A stretch of DNA of 64,000 nt from Pseudomonas tensinigenes. GTDB taxonomy: Bacteria; Pseudomonadota; Gammaproteobacteria; Pseudomonadales; Pseudomonadaceae. The stretch lies in contig NZ_CP077089.1 of NCBI RefSeq assembly GCF_014268445.2, positions 3,341,501 through 3,405,500 of the forward strand, in the 5' to 3' direction. Both the position numbers and the translations under genes were made by a program. How positions within the stretch are numbered: the stretch's first letter is position 1; the number at the start of each line of letters is the position of its first letter. This document shows, one piece after another, positions 47,601 to 55,494 of the stretch. A model generated the notes under the pieces. The model did not search any database. It had not been told where the DNA came from and worked only from the letters and a program-made list of their open reading frames with translations.

Positions 47601-48582
47601 TCAACGCCGCGCCTTCTACTTCCAGATCAATCGGTGGCCCTTCGACCGGTGTGCCCTTGATCCTGATGTAGGGAATGTCACCGACCGTGAACTTGCTGGT
47701 ATCCGTGGCGATGATTTGCACGGTGCCGTCGGCGTCGCCCAGCTTGTCGACGTCCAGCACGTTGTTCAGTGTTTCCTTGAGCAACGGCGCCCCCAGCCGT
47801 GTTGCATCCACCGCCACCACGATGCGTTGCTCGGCACTCCAGTCCTCGGAGCGGTTAAAGACGCAGTCGTACACCTCGAAAACCACGGCCACGCCGGACG
47901 TTTCCGCATCACCGGCCTCTCGGATGATCGCTTCCGTGATGCTGATGATGATCGGCGCCTTGCCTTCGGCCTGTTCCTGAGTCAGCGCAGCACTGAACAC
48001 GTAGATGCCGCCCCAGCTGAGACGACAGACATCGCCCGCCGCCGCGAAGGGGTAGGGCGGTGTGCCGTCAGCCTTGCCAATGCTGATCGGCACGCCAGCG
48101 GCGACGTTGTCCTTGTCGATGCCGCCGTCAACGATCTCCTTGGGAATCGTCATGATCAGCTTGGAGTGCCCGCCATCATCGTTGTCGTCATCGCCGCCGG
48201 GGCGCGTGAGTTTGACCAGCACCTGCATGACTTCGGACGCTTGATCCATGCCGCCCAGGGGCTTGACCACATAGGACACCGCAAAACGGCCATCGACCAT
48301 GTGCCGGGACGGCACGAACATGCGCAACTGCGTATTGACCTCGGTCGCGTCGACAGTTTCCACCCAGACGTTCTGCCCGGTGCCCCAAAAGATCGTCAAC
48401 CTGTCGCCTTCCGCCATGTTGCCCCACGGCCCTGCCTGGCACAGCAGACCATTAAGGGGAAAATTGCCCAGGGCGGCCGCGATGTTGATGCCCCAGATGT
48501 CGGGATCCTGCGATACCGGGTCTTTGCTGCGCCCGGGGATGTTGAGTTCTGTGAGGGCGAGAGGCTGATCAGGCGTCGACAT
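44680..48582 (-). CDS. Large Ig-like repeat protein with variable C-terminal domain
   Basis: A 1300-residue beta-rich protein starting MSTPDQPLALTELNIPGRS, with no signal peptide and no membrane segment. The N-terminal two thirds consist of divergent Ig-like or bacterial beta-sandwich domains. Residues about 865-1135 hold three clear tandem repeats of about 90 residues (pattern SVKDSKGAEI...DPVVTLTGTA...VEIFEGATPKG...W...RTFKVKADYG). The last 165 residues are a different beta-rich domain (NFGPNTEYRDGETRHFEKIN; LLKFHCLCWSPR) encoded by DNA much poorer in GC than the rest. A perfect lux-box-type palindrome lies 60 bases upstream. The role is unknown; surface adhesin or carrier of an exchangeable tip domain are options. 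Confidence 0.85.
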   Translation of the reverse strand: MSTPDQPLALTELNIPGRSKDPVSQDPDIWGINIAAALGNFPLNGLLCQAGPWGNMAEGDRLTIFWGTGQNVWVETVDATEVNTQLRMFVPSRHMVDGRFAVSYVVKPLGGMDQASEVMQVLVKLTRPGGDDDNDDGGHSKLIMTIPKEIVDGGIDKDNVAAGVPISIGKADGTPPYPFAAAGDVCRLSWGGIYVFSAALTQEQAEGKAPIIISITEAIIREAGDAETSGVAVVFEVYDCVFNRSEDWSAEQRIVVAVDATRLGAPLLKETLNNVLDVDKLGDADGTVQIIATDTSKFTVGDIPYIRIKGTPVEGPPIDLEVEGAALTSVPSVTDDKVPNAVLRQLAKSQITLSYRLEKADASPDLRSKGQFIRAIGEVQRLAAPKMLDENSGALDPALPQVRVEIPFDKSFAEGQVLKIFMLGTTPGLKPYLPDLPTRLITRNDIVAAQPLLYNIDGKHLAPVNGGKAEFYYQQLIAETVLATLDTYEATRAIRESIHTEILQVGEARLELPQPEVAGVVNGVLPADTAGTTLTVVYTETVKGDEVFMFWHGSITGEYTDSIKLSEFTAGQPVPFPIGAELIKGNEGGSVIARYEIKRAAGGTSYAEPLKFDVGVALDLTAPDIKEAPNGTSLDPFAGKDTLTAVVDYVGMLLDDEIIVTFSGAPGTPEGGSHITAPWTVRTLGAQDIPLDNTVIAFNLGQSVTVSYTVARGSDDPKDSKTRTLAVLPIKNEDNRLPDPVINGITSAELDVTTLPGQPRTRIAAWLLLALKQTLWLRYFVEGNPTPISTTYNGALIPPDGVPGGMQPYTPMAELNKLADGAKLRIEFKVGFDGSTDESKAVVFPSRVYTVKAVKDVKPEITSVKDSKGAEIVHDGGTVDPVVTLTGTAAPDQEVEIFEGATPKGKRPVDGTGIWTYTATLTAIGTRTFKVKADYGSGQESVGRTFTYSSVLTPVITSVQDSKGAEIPNNTITLDPNIKLTGTATSRLHVEIFDGATSKGTAQVSGFTGKWELEVKGLSLTVHNFTAKALYGTEPVSAVRTLTVTAVIVPTLDKVLDDTGADIPNDYTTESTTLKLQGTASKGQQVDIFEGSEPSAEFKGTATADAAGSWEHPIIVPLGARRLYAQSRYHIGTVHSNIRTLNVVPKDLYVDNFGPNTEYRDGETRHFEKINVTRVNISGTSNMWARDLLNSSPNVGEVKMVIGFKGRTFKLLKFHCLCWSPRLNQGPPVITGVLVRIDFFNGTELVHQYNINGDGGLWREITIKLLGGLSFDSVEIRLFPAKNLHFSSILINWIFCTNDV

Positions 48583-48638
48583 GGCATCGGCTCCGTGCGG
48601 GAAGGGGACGGAGTGATTGAACGGCTAAACGGCAAATT

Positions 48639-48666
48639 GCGCACCTGTCAGATCTGACAGGTGCGC
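48639..48666 (-). promoter_or_regulatory. Perfect 28-bp palindrome containing a lux-box-type site
   Basis: Positions 48639-48666 form a perfect 14+14 palindrome. Its central 20 bases, 48643-48662, read ACCTGTCAGATCTGACAGGT and share the outer ACCTGT...ACAGGT arms of the Vibrio fischeri lux box. It lies 56 bases upstream of the Ig-like gene's ATG, in promoter position. A LuxR-type quorum-sensing regulator is the inferred binder; no luxR or luxI gene is in the window. Confidence 0.7.
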
Positions 48667-48727
48667 GGGGGTATCCGACGAGCGGTTGTTTGCTTTTTCT
48701 TGCTTGAGCGATGTGGGGGGCTTTGAA

Positions 48728-48830
48728 GACGCCTTCGCGAGCAGGCTCGCTCCCACAGATTCGGTGGTGTGAACACAGCCTGGTGATCGACACCGATCCC
48801 TGTGGGAGCGAGCCTGCTCGCGAAGGCGTC
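48728..48830. repeat. REP inverted pair
   Basis: Two REP copies pointing outwards (CGCCTTCGCGAGCAGGCTCG and its complement) between the Ig-like gene's promoter and the DUF6124 remnant. Confidence 0.88.
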
Positions 48831-48872
48831 AGCCGCCCCGACTCAGCACTCAAGGCGTGTCACAGAGGCGCG

Positions 48873-49011
48873 CTACTGCGGCAACTCCAGATTATCCATC
48901 ACCCGATTTAACGCCAGTTCGCCGAGCATGATCAATTGCGCGATCCCCAGCAGTGTCCTGCGCAGCGACGCGGGTATGAGTTTCGGGTGGGTTTGGCGTT
49001 GGTTTGATCAT
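48873..49011 (-). pseudogene. Remnant of a DUF6124-type gene
   Basis: The first about 11 codons (MIKPTPNPPET) and the last third of the gene at 43512-43871 are joined by a deletion of about 220 bases. The remaining 139 bases are not a multiple of three, so the C-terminal part is out of frame and a stop appears after 39 codons. The start and stop contexts and the upstream leader are still recognisable. Confidence 0.88.
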
Positions 49012-49065
49012 GATGAAGCTCTCAGAGTCTATGAAGCTGCCACATTTCGCTGCGATACGAAAAAG

Positions 49066-49388
49066 GAGGTGGCAGCTATACGCGGGTCGCAGACCGGGAC
49101 TCTAGAACCGGCAGACCCGAAGGTCTCCCACGTACAGCCGCCATAAACAAGCGGGTGTTGTGCGTCCAGAGATCGACGGGCTGCGAGACCCGATCGCTGA
49201 TTTGTCAGCGACCGATCCACGATAGAGACCCGGCCCAAGGCGCACAAGCCGGCGGATTCTGGCGTAGCTGTAGGCAATGGTGCAAGGATGTGTAGCCTTG
49301 AAGGCGTGTCTGGAGGTGTCTTTTAAATACCTGAGTTTAAAAAGCAAAAGATCGGGCGACTGGCTGGGTGCAAACGTGGTCTGTCCCT
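49066..49388 (-). other. Conserved hairpin-bearing leader, copy 2
   Basis: Second copy of the noncoding element at 43925-44278, upstream of the DUF6124 remnant. Hairpins are kept while loops change: AGACC-CGAA-GGTCT at 49113-49126 and TCGCTGA-TTTG-TCAGCGA at 49194-49211. The part from 49194 to 49320 is nearly identical to copy 1; the part between 49140 and 49175 has diverged and is shorter. No gene is seen. Confidence 0.6.
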
Positions 49389-49435
49389 GTTACGAACCCT
49401 GAGTTTAAAAGGCGATTTGCGCTGATTTCACTGGC

Positions 49436-49599
49436 CCCTTCGCGAGCAGGCTCGCTCCCACAGGTTCGGCGGTGTAAACACAGCCTGATGATCGACGCAG
49501 AAACCTGTAGGGGGGAGCCTGCTCGCGATAACGGTGTGTCAGTCAGCATGAATGTTGCTGAAAAGACGCTATCGCGAGCAGGCTCACGCCTACACGGGA
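49436..49599. repeat. REP copies
   Basis: One inverted REP near 49436-49463 and a facing pair of the variant GTAGGGGGGAGCCTGCTCGCGATAACGG form at about 49506-49597, just downstream of the broken porin gene. Confidence 0.85.
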
Positions 49600-49628
49600 T
49601 AGCGTTTCAAATCGGGATGGGCGGTGGG

Positions 49629-50924
49629 TTAGAAACCAAGTGGGTACTGGATTACCACGTAAATCCGGTCAATGTCATCGCCAGCCTGCGCTTCATCGGC
49701 TCGGTGCGATACATGTGAGACCTGCACCGACAAATCCTTGGCCGTGCCCGACTGCACGACGTATTTCAAATCGATATCCCGTTCCCAGTGCTTGCCGCCG
49801 TCACCTTGCTGCGGCTGGTAACTGCCGCTGTCCGCATCAAACGGGTTGTAGGCGCCGCCCTTGGGTGCGTGGATGCCGTCGATGTGGCTGCCGCTGACGT
49901 AGCGGGTCATGAAGCTCAGGCCGGGGATGCCCAAGGCGCCGAGGTCGAGGTCGTAGCGCGCCTGCCAGGAGCGTTCGTTGGCGCCGTTGAAGTCGGCGTA
50001 TTTGATCGAGTTGGCGAGGTAGATCGAGTCGCCGCCAACAAAGTCGAACGGCGTGTCGCCATTGATTCGTTGCCAGCCGAGCATCACCGCATGGGGGCCG
50101 AAGGCGTATTTGCCGGACAGGCTGAACGCGGTGTTGTCGATGGCGCCGGCCAGCGCTCGGCCGGTGTCGCGGGTGTGGTAGAGGTTGGCGTCGAGCAGCA
50201 CGCCGGACTGCTTGAAGTGCAGGTTGCCGTAATACTGATGCCAGGTATCGCTGAGGTCTGAGGCGTACAGCGCGCCGCCGACGGGGCTATCGCTGAACAG
50301 ATCAGCACCGAGAAAACTGATCCCGCCGGCCTCGGTATTGGCGCCATAGCCGTAGAAATCGCCTTTGCCGGATGAGCTGTCCTGATTTTTGAACGCGGTG
50401 AAATGCCCGGCTACCAGATTGATATGGTCAAACTCGGCGCTGTTAAGCAGAAAACCTGTGGCGTACTCCGGTTGCAGGCGTTTGTCGGAGGTGTCGAACA
50501 CCGGGGTTTCCACGGTCATTTCACCGAAGGCGAGGGTGGTGCGCGAGGCCTTCAACTTGAGCGCACCGCCGGCGTTGGAGTAGTCGTTTTCACTGCGGCC
50601 ATCGCTGTCGACCGGCAGCAGCCCCGTCCCGGAATGCCCCTTGCCGCCGTCCAGTTTCAGTCCGGCAAAGGCGTGGGCATCAATGCCGAAACCGACTGTG
50701 CCGGGGGTGAAACCGGATGAGAAGGTGCCGATAAAGCCTTGAGCCTATTCCTGTTTGTAGTTTTTGCCGGACGCTGAGGGCGAGCGATAGTCGTTGCTCA
50801 GGTAGAAGTTGCGGCTGAGAATTTCGCTTTTGGCATCGTCGAAAAAACCGCTGGCGTGGGCGGTGGTGGTCAGACCGCAGAGCAGCGCGAGCAGGGTGAA
50901 GCGCGAGGGGGCGCGGTCGATCAT
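49629..50924 (-). pseudogene. OprD-family porin broken by one amber codon
   Basis: The full frame is 431 codons plus stop: a signal peptide (LLALLCGLTTTAHAS), the OprD start GFFDDAKSEILSRNFYLSNDYRS, and a complete beta-barrel ending in IQYPLGF with the terminal phenylalanine. Codon 60 is TAG (50747-50745) where the family has tryptophan in the EWAQGF motif, so one G-to-A change explains it. No other frameshift or stop is seen. Family members import basic amino acids or small organic acids. A recent loss-of-function mutation or a sequencing error are the two explanations. Confidence 0.9.
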
Positions 50925-51023
50925 GGTCAGTGGCCAGCGGCAATTAAGATGGCTGGGATGATCGCGGGAATGCAGGGCAGGGGATTGAGTGGATGTGCTG
51001 AATTTACGGGGTTACACAAAACC

Positions 51024-51246
51024 TGTGGGAGCGAGCCTGCTCGCGAAGGAGGTGCATCAGGCTATATTTCTGTCGGCAGACACACCGCTTTCGCGAGCAG
51101 GCTCGCTCCCACAGGGGATTTGGGTTGATTGTAGATTTTGTGACTGAAACTGAAACCTGTGGGAGCTGGCTTGCCAGCGATGGCGGCGTGTCAGTCAAGT
51201 TTATTCAGGCTGACACACCGCCATCGCGAGCAGGCTCACTCCTACA
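51024..51246. repeat. Two REP inverted pairs
   Basis: A TGTGGGAGCGAGC-type pair at 51024-51115 and a variant pair (GTGGGAGCTGGCTTGCCAGCGATGGCG, then an inverted CGCCATCGCGAGCAGG copy) at about 51157-51246. They fill the gap between the porin and amidase genes; no gene is seen there. Confidence 0.88.
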
Positions 51247-51258
51247 GTTTTAAAAGCG

Positions 51259-52962
51259 TTACGCCAACGGCGGCGTACGCGGCGGGATCTGGCGTTTGCT
51301 GCCGGTCGATTCAAACGCGGCGGCGAAACGCAGCAGGTTCGAGTCGTCGTAGGCGCGGCCAGCGAAGGTCAAACCGACCGGCATGCCGATGTCGGCCATC
51401 ACGCCCATCGGCACAGTGACGGTCGGTACGCCGAGGTGACGGATCGCGAGGTTGCCGTTGGCCACCCAGATGCCGTTGCTCCAGGCGATGTCAGCCGACT
51501 CCGGGTTGACGTCCGCGTCCGCCGGGCCGACGTCAGCGACCGTCGGGAACAGCACGGCGTCGAGGCCCAGCTTATCCATCCAGTCTTCGAGGTCGATGCG
51601 CCGGGTCTGTTCGAGGCCGCGCAGGCCGTCGGGCACTGTGGAAATTTCATTCCACGGCGTGATGCCGCGCTCGGCCATGCGCACGTATTCATCCATGCCC
51701 GCGACCAGATCACCCTCACGGTTAGGCAGGGTGCCCGGTTCGTGCGGGAAGATTTTCGGCCCGTCGACGTCGACCAGACGATTGAGTTTCGGGTCGCCAT
51801 TGGCTTGCAGGAAATCGTCGAACGCCCATGCGGTCAGGTCCCACAGCTCATGGTGAAGGAACTCTTTGGAGACCAGGCCCCGGGTGAACACGGTCGGCGC
51901 GCCGGGACGATCGCCTTCGCAGTTGGAGACCAACGGGAAGTCGGTTTCGATGACTTCGGCACCGGCCGCTTCAAGGGCCTGACGCGCCTGCTTCCACAGA
52001 TCGATCACCGATTCGCGGGTGTTGATGCGTTGGCCGGTCGGGCCACCGATGCCCGGGGCTTCGCTGGTGCCGGCTTCAGGGTCGGCATTGATGAACATGC
52101 GCGGCACGGCGAAACGCTTGCCGGCCAGCGCTTTGGCGTCGGCGGCCAGATCAGCGTAAGCGGCAGGGCGCACCTCGTTGACGCTCGGGATCGGCACCCA
52201 CGGTTGCAGGCGCCAGAGGTCGCCACGGGTGTCCGGGTCTTCGGCGACGACGATGTCGAGGACTTCGAGCAGGTCGGCCATGGTGCGTGCGTAAGGCACG
52301 ACGACGTCCATGGTCGGCGTCAACGGCCAGTTGCCACGCACCGAAATCACGCCGCGCGACGGCGTGTAGGCGCACAAACCATTGTTCGACGCCGGGCCAC
52401 GCCCGCTTGACCAGGTTTCTTCTGCCAGACCGAACGCGGCGAAACTCGCGGCAGTGGCGGTGCCGGCACCGTTCGACGAGCCGGAAGCAAACGGCGCGGT
52501 CAGGTAACCGGCGTTGTAAGGACTTTCGGCGCGACCGTAGACGCCACGTTGCATGCCGCCATTGGCCATCGGTGGCATGTTGGTCTTGCCCAGACAAATT
52601 GCCCCGGCTGCGCGCAGGCGCTCGATGGTGAAGGCATCGCGATAGGCGACCAGATCGACAAAGGCCGGGCTACCGGACGCAGCGGTCAGGCCTTTGACCA
52701 GATAGCTGTCCTTGGCGGTGTAAGGAATGCCGTCGAGCGGGCCGAGGGTTTCGCCTTTGGCACGACGGGCATCGGACGCCTGCGCTTCGTTCAACGCTTC
52801 TGGATTGCGCACGACCACGGCATTCAACGCTGTAGCGGTGTCGGCTCCGTCGTAGGCATCGATACGCGCCAGATAAGCTTGCACCAGTTCGACTGCGGTG
52901 GTCTGGCCGGACTCGAGCGCGGCACGCAGTTGGGCAATGGAAACTTCGGTGACTTCGATCAT
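51259..52962 (-). CDS. Amidase-signature family hydrolase
   Basis: A 567-residue amidase. The catalytic lysine is K84 in PYTAKDSY, after the typical GPLDGIP. The serine loop ASGSSNGAGTATAASFAAFGLAEE aligns with the family's GSSGGSAAAVAAG stretch, so S163 is the likely cis-serine and S186 the nucleophile. The usual SDTGGS is EETWSS here, a marked deviation seen in a subgroup of large Pseudomonas amidases. It would hydrolyse an amide to acid and ammonia; the substrate is unknown. No signal peptide. REP copies flank it on both sides, suggesting a single-gene unit. Confidence 0.88.
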   Translation of the reverse strand: MIEVTEVSIAQLRAALESGQTTAVELVQAYLARIDAYDGADTATALNAVVVRNPEALNEAQASDARRAKGETLGPLDGIPYTAKDSYLVKGLTAASGSPAFVDLVAYRDAFTIERLRAAGAICLGKTNMPPMANGGMQRGVYGRAESPYNAGYLTAPFASGSSNGAGTATAASFAAFGLAEETWSSGRGPASNNGLCAYTPSRGVISVRGNWPLTPTMDVVVPYARTMADLLEVLDIVVAEDPDTRGDLWRLQPWVPIPSVNEVRPAAYADLAADAKALAGKRFAVPRMFINADPEAGTSEAPGIGGPTGQRINTRESVIDLWKQARQALEAAGAEVIETDFPLVSNCEGDRPGAPTVFTRGLVSKEFLHHELWDLTAWAFDDFLQANGDPKLNRLVDVDGPKIFPHEPGTLPNREGDLVAGMDEYVRMAERGITPWNEISTVPDGLRGLEQTRRIDLEDWMDKLGLDAVLFPTVADVGPADADVNPESADIAWSNGIWVANGNLAIRHLGVPTVTVPMGVMADIGMPVGLTFAGRAYDDSNLLRFAAAFESTGSKRQIPPRTPPLA

Positions 52963-53130
52963 GCGCTCACCGCTGCTTGAATTCGGGTGCTTTTCTTGGA
53001 ATGGGTGTTCATATCGGTTCTCGTTGCACAGCTATAAGCGACAAGGTTAAGACTGGCGCCTATTTAACACCAAGCGGCGCATGGAGTAATCGGCGGGATT
53101 GATCTCCAACCGATTTTCTACCCGACTGGC

Positions 53131-53239
53131 CCCTTCGCGAGCAGGCTCGCTCCCACAGGGATCGCATTTCAAACAGGCATCCAGGCTGCCAAAGTGGAAT
53201 GCATTCCAAATGTGGGAGCGAGCCTGCTCGCGAAAGCGG
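53131..53239. repeat. REP copies between amidase and aminotransferase
   Basis: Two REP palindromes pointing outwards, about 45 bases apart. The rest of the 52963-53268 gap shows no gene. Confidence 0.88.
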
Positions 53240-53268
53240 AGCTTCTGCCAACCCATCACTTCAGCCGA

Positions 53269-54651
53269 TCACAAAACGCCGTACTCCCGCGCCGTCCGAT
53301 CCACCGCAATCCGCGTTTTGTCGATCAGCTCATCCAGCTCCGGGCGCGTAGCAATCAACGCCGGCGCCATGATCATCCGCCCCAATGTCGACCGAATGAT
53401 CAACCCCTCCTCAAAGCCGATCGTACGGCAACGCCAGGCAATGTCGTTTTCATTGACAAGGCGCTTGCGGCTGGCCTTGTCTTCAGCGAACTGCAACGCA
53501 GCCACCAAACCCACGCCCTGAATCTCACCCACCAACGGGTGATTGCCGAACACTTCGCGCAAGCAATTCTGCAGATACGGCCCGGTGTCGGTTTTCACCT
53601 GAGTCACCACGCCTTCATCGCGCAAGGCCTTGAGGTTGGCAATCGCCACAGCGGCCGCAACCGGGTGCCCGGAATAGGTCAGGCCATGTGCAAACACGCC
53701 ACCTTTTTCTACCAACGCCTCGGCCATGCGCCGCGACAGAATCAAACCGCCCATGGGGATGTAACCCGAGGTCAGGCCCTTGGCGATCGACAGGGTGTCC
53801 GGTTCAAAACCGAACGCCTGATGGGCGAACCATTCGCCGGTACGGCCGAAACCGCCAATCACTTCGTCAGCACACAGCAGCACATCGTATTTACGACAGA
53901 TGCGCTGGATTTCCGGCCAGTAAGTCGCCGGCGGAATGATCATCCCACCCGCGCCCTGGAACGGTTCGGCGACGAACGCGGCAACCTTGTCGGCGCCCAA
54001 CTCGAGAATCTTCTCTTCCAGTTGCCGCGCGGCTTGCAGGCCAAATTCTTCCGGGCTGAGATTACCTTCGTGGGCGAACCAGTACGGCTCATCGATGTGC
54101 GCGACATCAGGAATGGTGCCGCCCATTTCGTGCATGAATTTCATCCCGCCCAATGCTGTCGCGGCGAGGGTCGAGCCGTGGTAGCCGTTCCAGCGGCCGA
54201 TCATGATTTTCTTCTCGGGCTTGCCCATCACCTGCCAGAACTTGCGCACGGTGCGGATCAGCACCTCGTTGGCTTCGGAGCCGGAGTTGGTGTAGATCGC
54301 GTGGCTGTAGTGCTTGGGCAGCAGGCTGAAGAGCAATTCGGACAGTTCAATCACCGCGGGGTGAGTGGTGTGGAAGAACATGTTGTAGTAGGGCAGTTGT
54401 TCCAGCTGCGCGGTCGCGGCGGCGGCCAGATCCTTGCGCCCGTAGCCGAGGTTGGTGCACCAGAGGCCGGACATGCCGTCCAGGTAACGCTTGCCGTCGT
54501 TGTCCCACAACGCCAGCCGATCGCCGCTGACCATCACCCGCGGGCCTTCCTCGTTGAGGGCCTTCTGATCGACGAACGCATGGATGTGGTGAGCGGCGTC
54601 AGAGGCTTGGTAATCGCGGGTACTGCGGGTCGAATCGAATTCGGCGGACAT
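53269..54651 (-). CDS. Class III aminotransferase (omega-amino acid / polyamine type)
   Basis: A 460-residue PLP transaminase. Key residues: SGSEAN phosphate-binding loop at 123-128, D262 in CADEVIGGFGR and the PLP lysine K291 in SIAKGLTSGY. The N-terminal HHIHAFVDQKALNEEGPRV matches Pseudomonas SpuC-like putrescine- or beta-alanine:pyruvate aminotransferases. The ATG at 54651 has GGAG 7 bases before; an upstream extension lacks support. It is divergent from a TetR gene with an inverted repeat between, so repression by that TetR is inferred. Together with the 0.3-4 kb amine genes it suggests amine use, though the two loci are far apart. Confidence 0.92.
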   Translation of the reverse strand: MSAEFDSTRSTRDYQASDAAHHIHAFVDQKALNEEGPRVMVSGDRLALWDNDGKRYLDGMSGLWCTNLGYGRKDLAAAATAQLEQLPYYNMFFHTTHPAVIELSELLFSLLPKHYSHAIYTNSGSEANEVLIRTVRKFWQVMGKPEKKIMIGRWNGYHGSTLAATALGGMKFMHEMGGTIPDVAHIDEPYWFAHEGNLSPEEFGLQAARQLEEKILELGADKVAAFVAEPFQGAGGMIIPPATYWPEIQRICRKYDVLLCADEVIGGFGRTGEWFAHQAFGFEPDTLSIAKGLTSGYIPMGGLILSRRMAEALVEKGGVFAHGLTYSGHPVAAAVAIANLKALRDEGVVTQVKTDTGPYLQNCLREVFGNHPLVGEIQGVGLVAALQFAEDKASRKRLVNENDIAWRCRTIGFEEGLIIRSTLGRMIMAPALIATRPELDELIDKTRIAVDRTAREYGVL

Positions 54652-54716
54652 GGCGGATCTCCAGAGCAAAGGGCAAGTGAGTGCGTTCGTTGCAGCGCTG
54701 CATGGATAAAGTTTTG

Positions 54717-54757
54717 TCACCTAAAAATATTTTTGTAAAGAAAATATTTGTCGGTGA
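54717..54757. promoter_or_regulatory. Inverted repeat in the tetR / aminotransferase divergent region
   Basis: Two 17-base arms, TCACCTAAAAATATTTT (54717-54733) and AAAATATTTGTCGGTGA (54741-54757), complementary at 14 positions with a 7-base spacer. The location in the shared promoter region of the two divergent genes fits an operator for the TetR protein. The AT-rich middle may also contain promoter elements. Confidence 0.6.
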
Positions 54758-54808
54758 AAAAAGATCTCAGTACGCTGAGGGCCATTGGCAAGGATCATCA
54801 GGGGCAAC

Positions 54809-55414
54809 ATGAGCGGACTCAGAGAGCGGCAGAAGGAACAGCGCAGGGAAGTGATCGCTGCGGCGGCGCTGGAGCTGTTCAAAACCAATGGTTTCGCTGC
54901 GACAACGCTGGACCAGATCGCCGTGCAGGCCGGCGTTTCCGCACCGACCGTGGTGAATTATTTCGGCGGCAAGCAGGAGATTCTCCTGGCGCTGCTCAAG
55001 CAACCGGACGAGCAGGCCATGCGCGAGGCGCGGGCCAATCTGGATGACGACAGCGATCCACTGGAAGCCTTGTGCGAGTTCGAAGGCCTGATGACCCATT
55101 ACCAGTTGCAAGCGATGCCGGCATCGCTGTGGCGTGAACTGGCGCCGTTTCTGTTCACCGGTGAACTGGCTCGGGCGCTGGATCCGTGGAACACCGCGGT
55201 GATCGAGGAAACCAAGGCCTTGCTGGAACATTTTCAGCGCGTCGGCAAGATCCGCGAATCAATCGATATCGATGTCGCGGCGACGTTGTTCAACCAGTAT
55301 GCGAATGTGGCGTTCATTCGCCTGGCCACCGAAGCGACGCCGGACAGGGAAGCGCATGCGCTGCACATGCGCAGTGTGTTGAGTCTGCTGTGTCACGGCA
55401 TGTTGGTGAGTTGA
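54809..55414 (+). CDS. TetR/AcrR-family regulator
   Basis: A 201-residue repressor-type regulator. The N-terminal helix-turn-helix covers about residues 12-57 (AALELFKTNGFAATTLDQIA then VSAPTVVNYFGGKQEIL). The C-terminal ligand domain is helical and unassigned. The ATG at 54809 has AGGGG just upstream; an in-frame TTG at 54785 is less likely. It faces away from the class III aminotransferase, so autoregulation and control of that gene through the shared inverted repeat is the simplest model. Confidence 0.9.
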   Translation: MSGLRERQKEQRREVIAAAALELFKTNGFAATTLDQIAVQAGVSAPTVVNYFGGKQEILLALLKQPDEQAMREARANLDDDSDPLEALCEFEGLMTHYQLQAMPASLWRELAPFLFTGELARALDPWNTAVIEETKALLEHFQRVGKIRESIDIDVAATLFNQYANVAFIRLATEATPDREAHALHMRSVLSLLCHGMLVS

Positions 55415-55494
55415 GAAAGGGGCAGAGGTGCTATCAATAAGCCATTGCCGTAGAATGACCGCTGATTTTTTTCTGCTTCAATTTGGATGAGTCA

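Noticed and set aside
50745..50747. In-frame TAG of the porin as pyrrolysine or programmed readthrough
   Set aside because: Pyrrolysine is not expected in Pseudomonas, no pyl genes are seen, and the family has tryptophan there, so a simple G-to-A change is enough.
53194..54738. Forward-strand frame of 514 codons
   Set aside because: Antisense shadow of the class III aminotransferase, starting in REP sequence.
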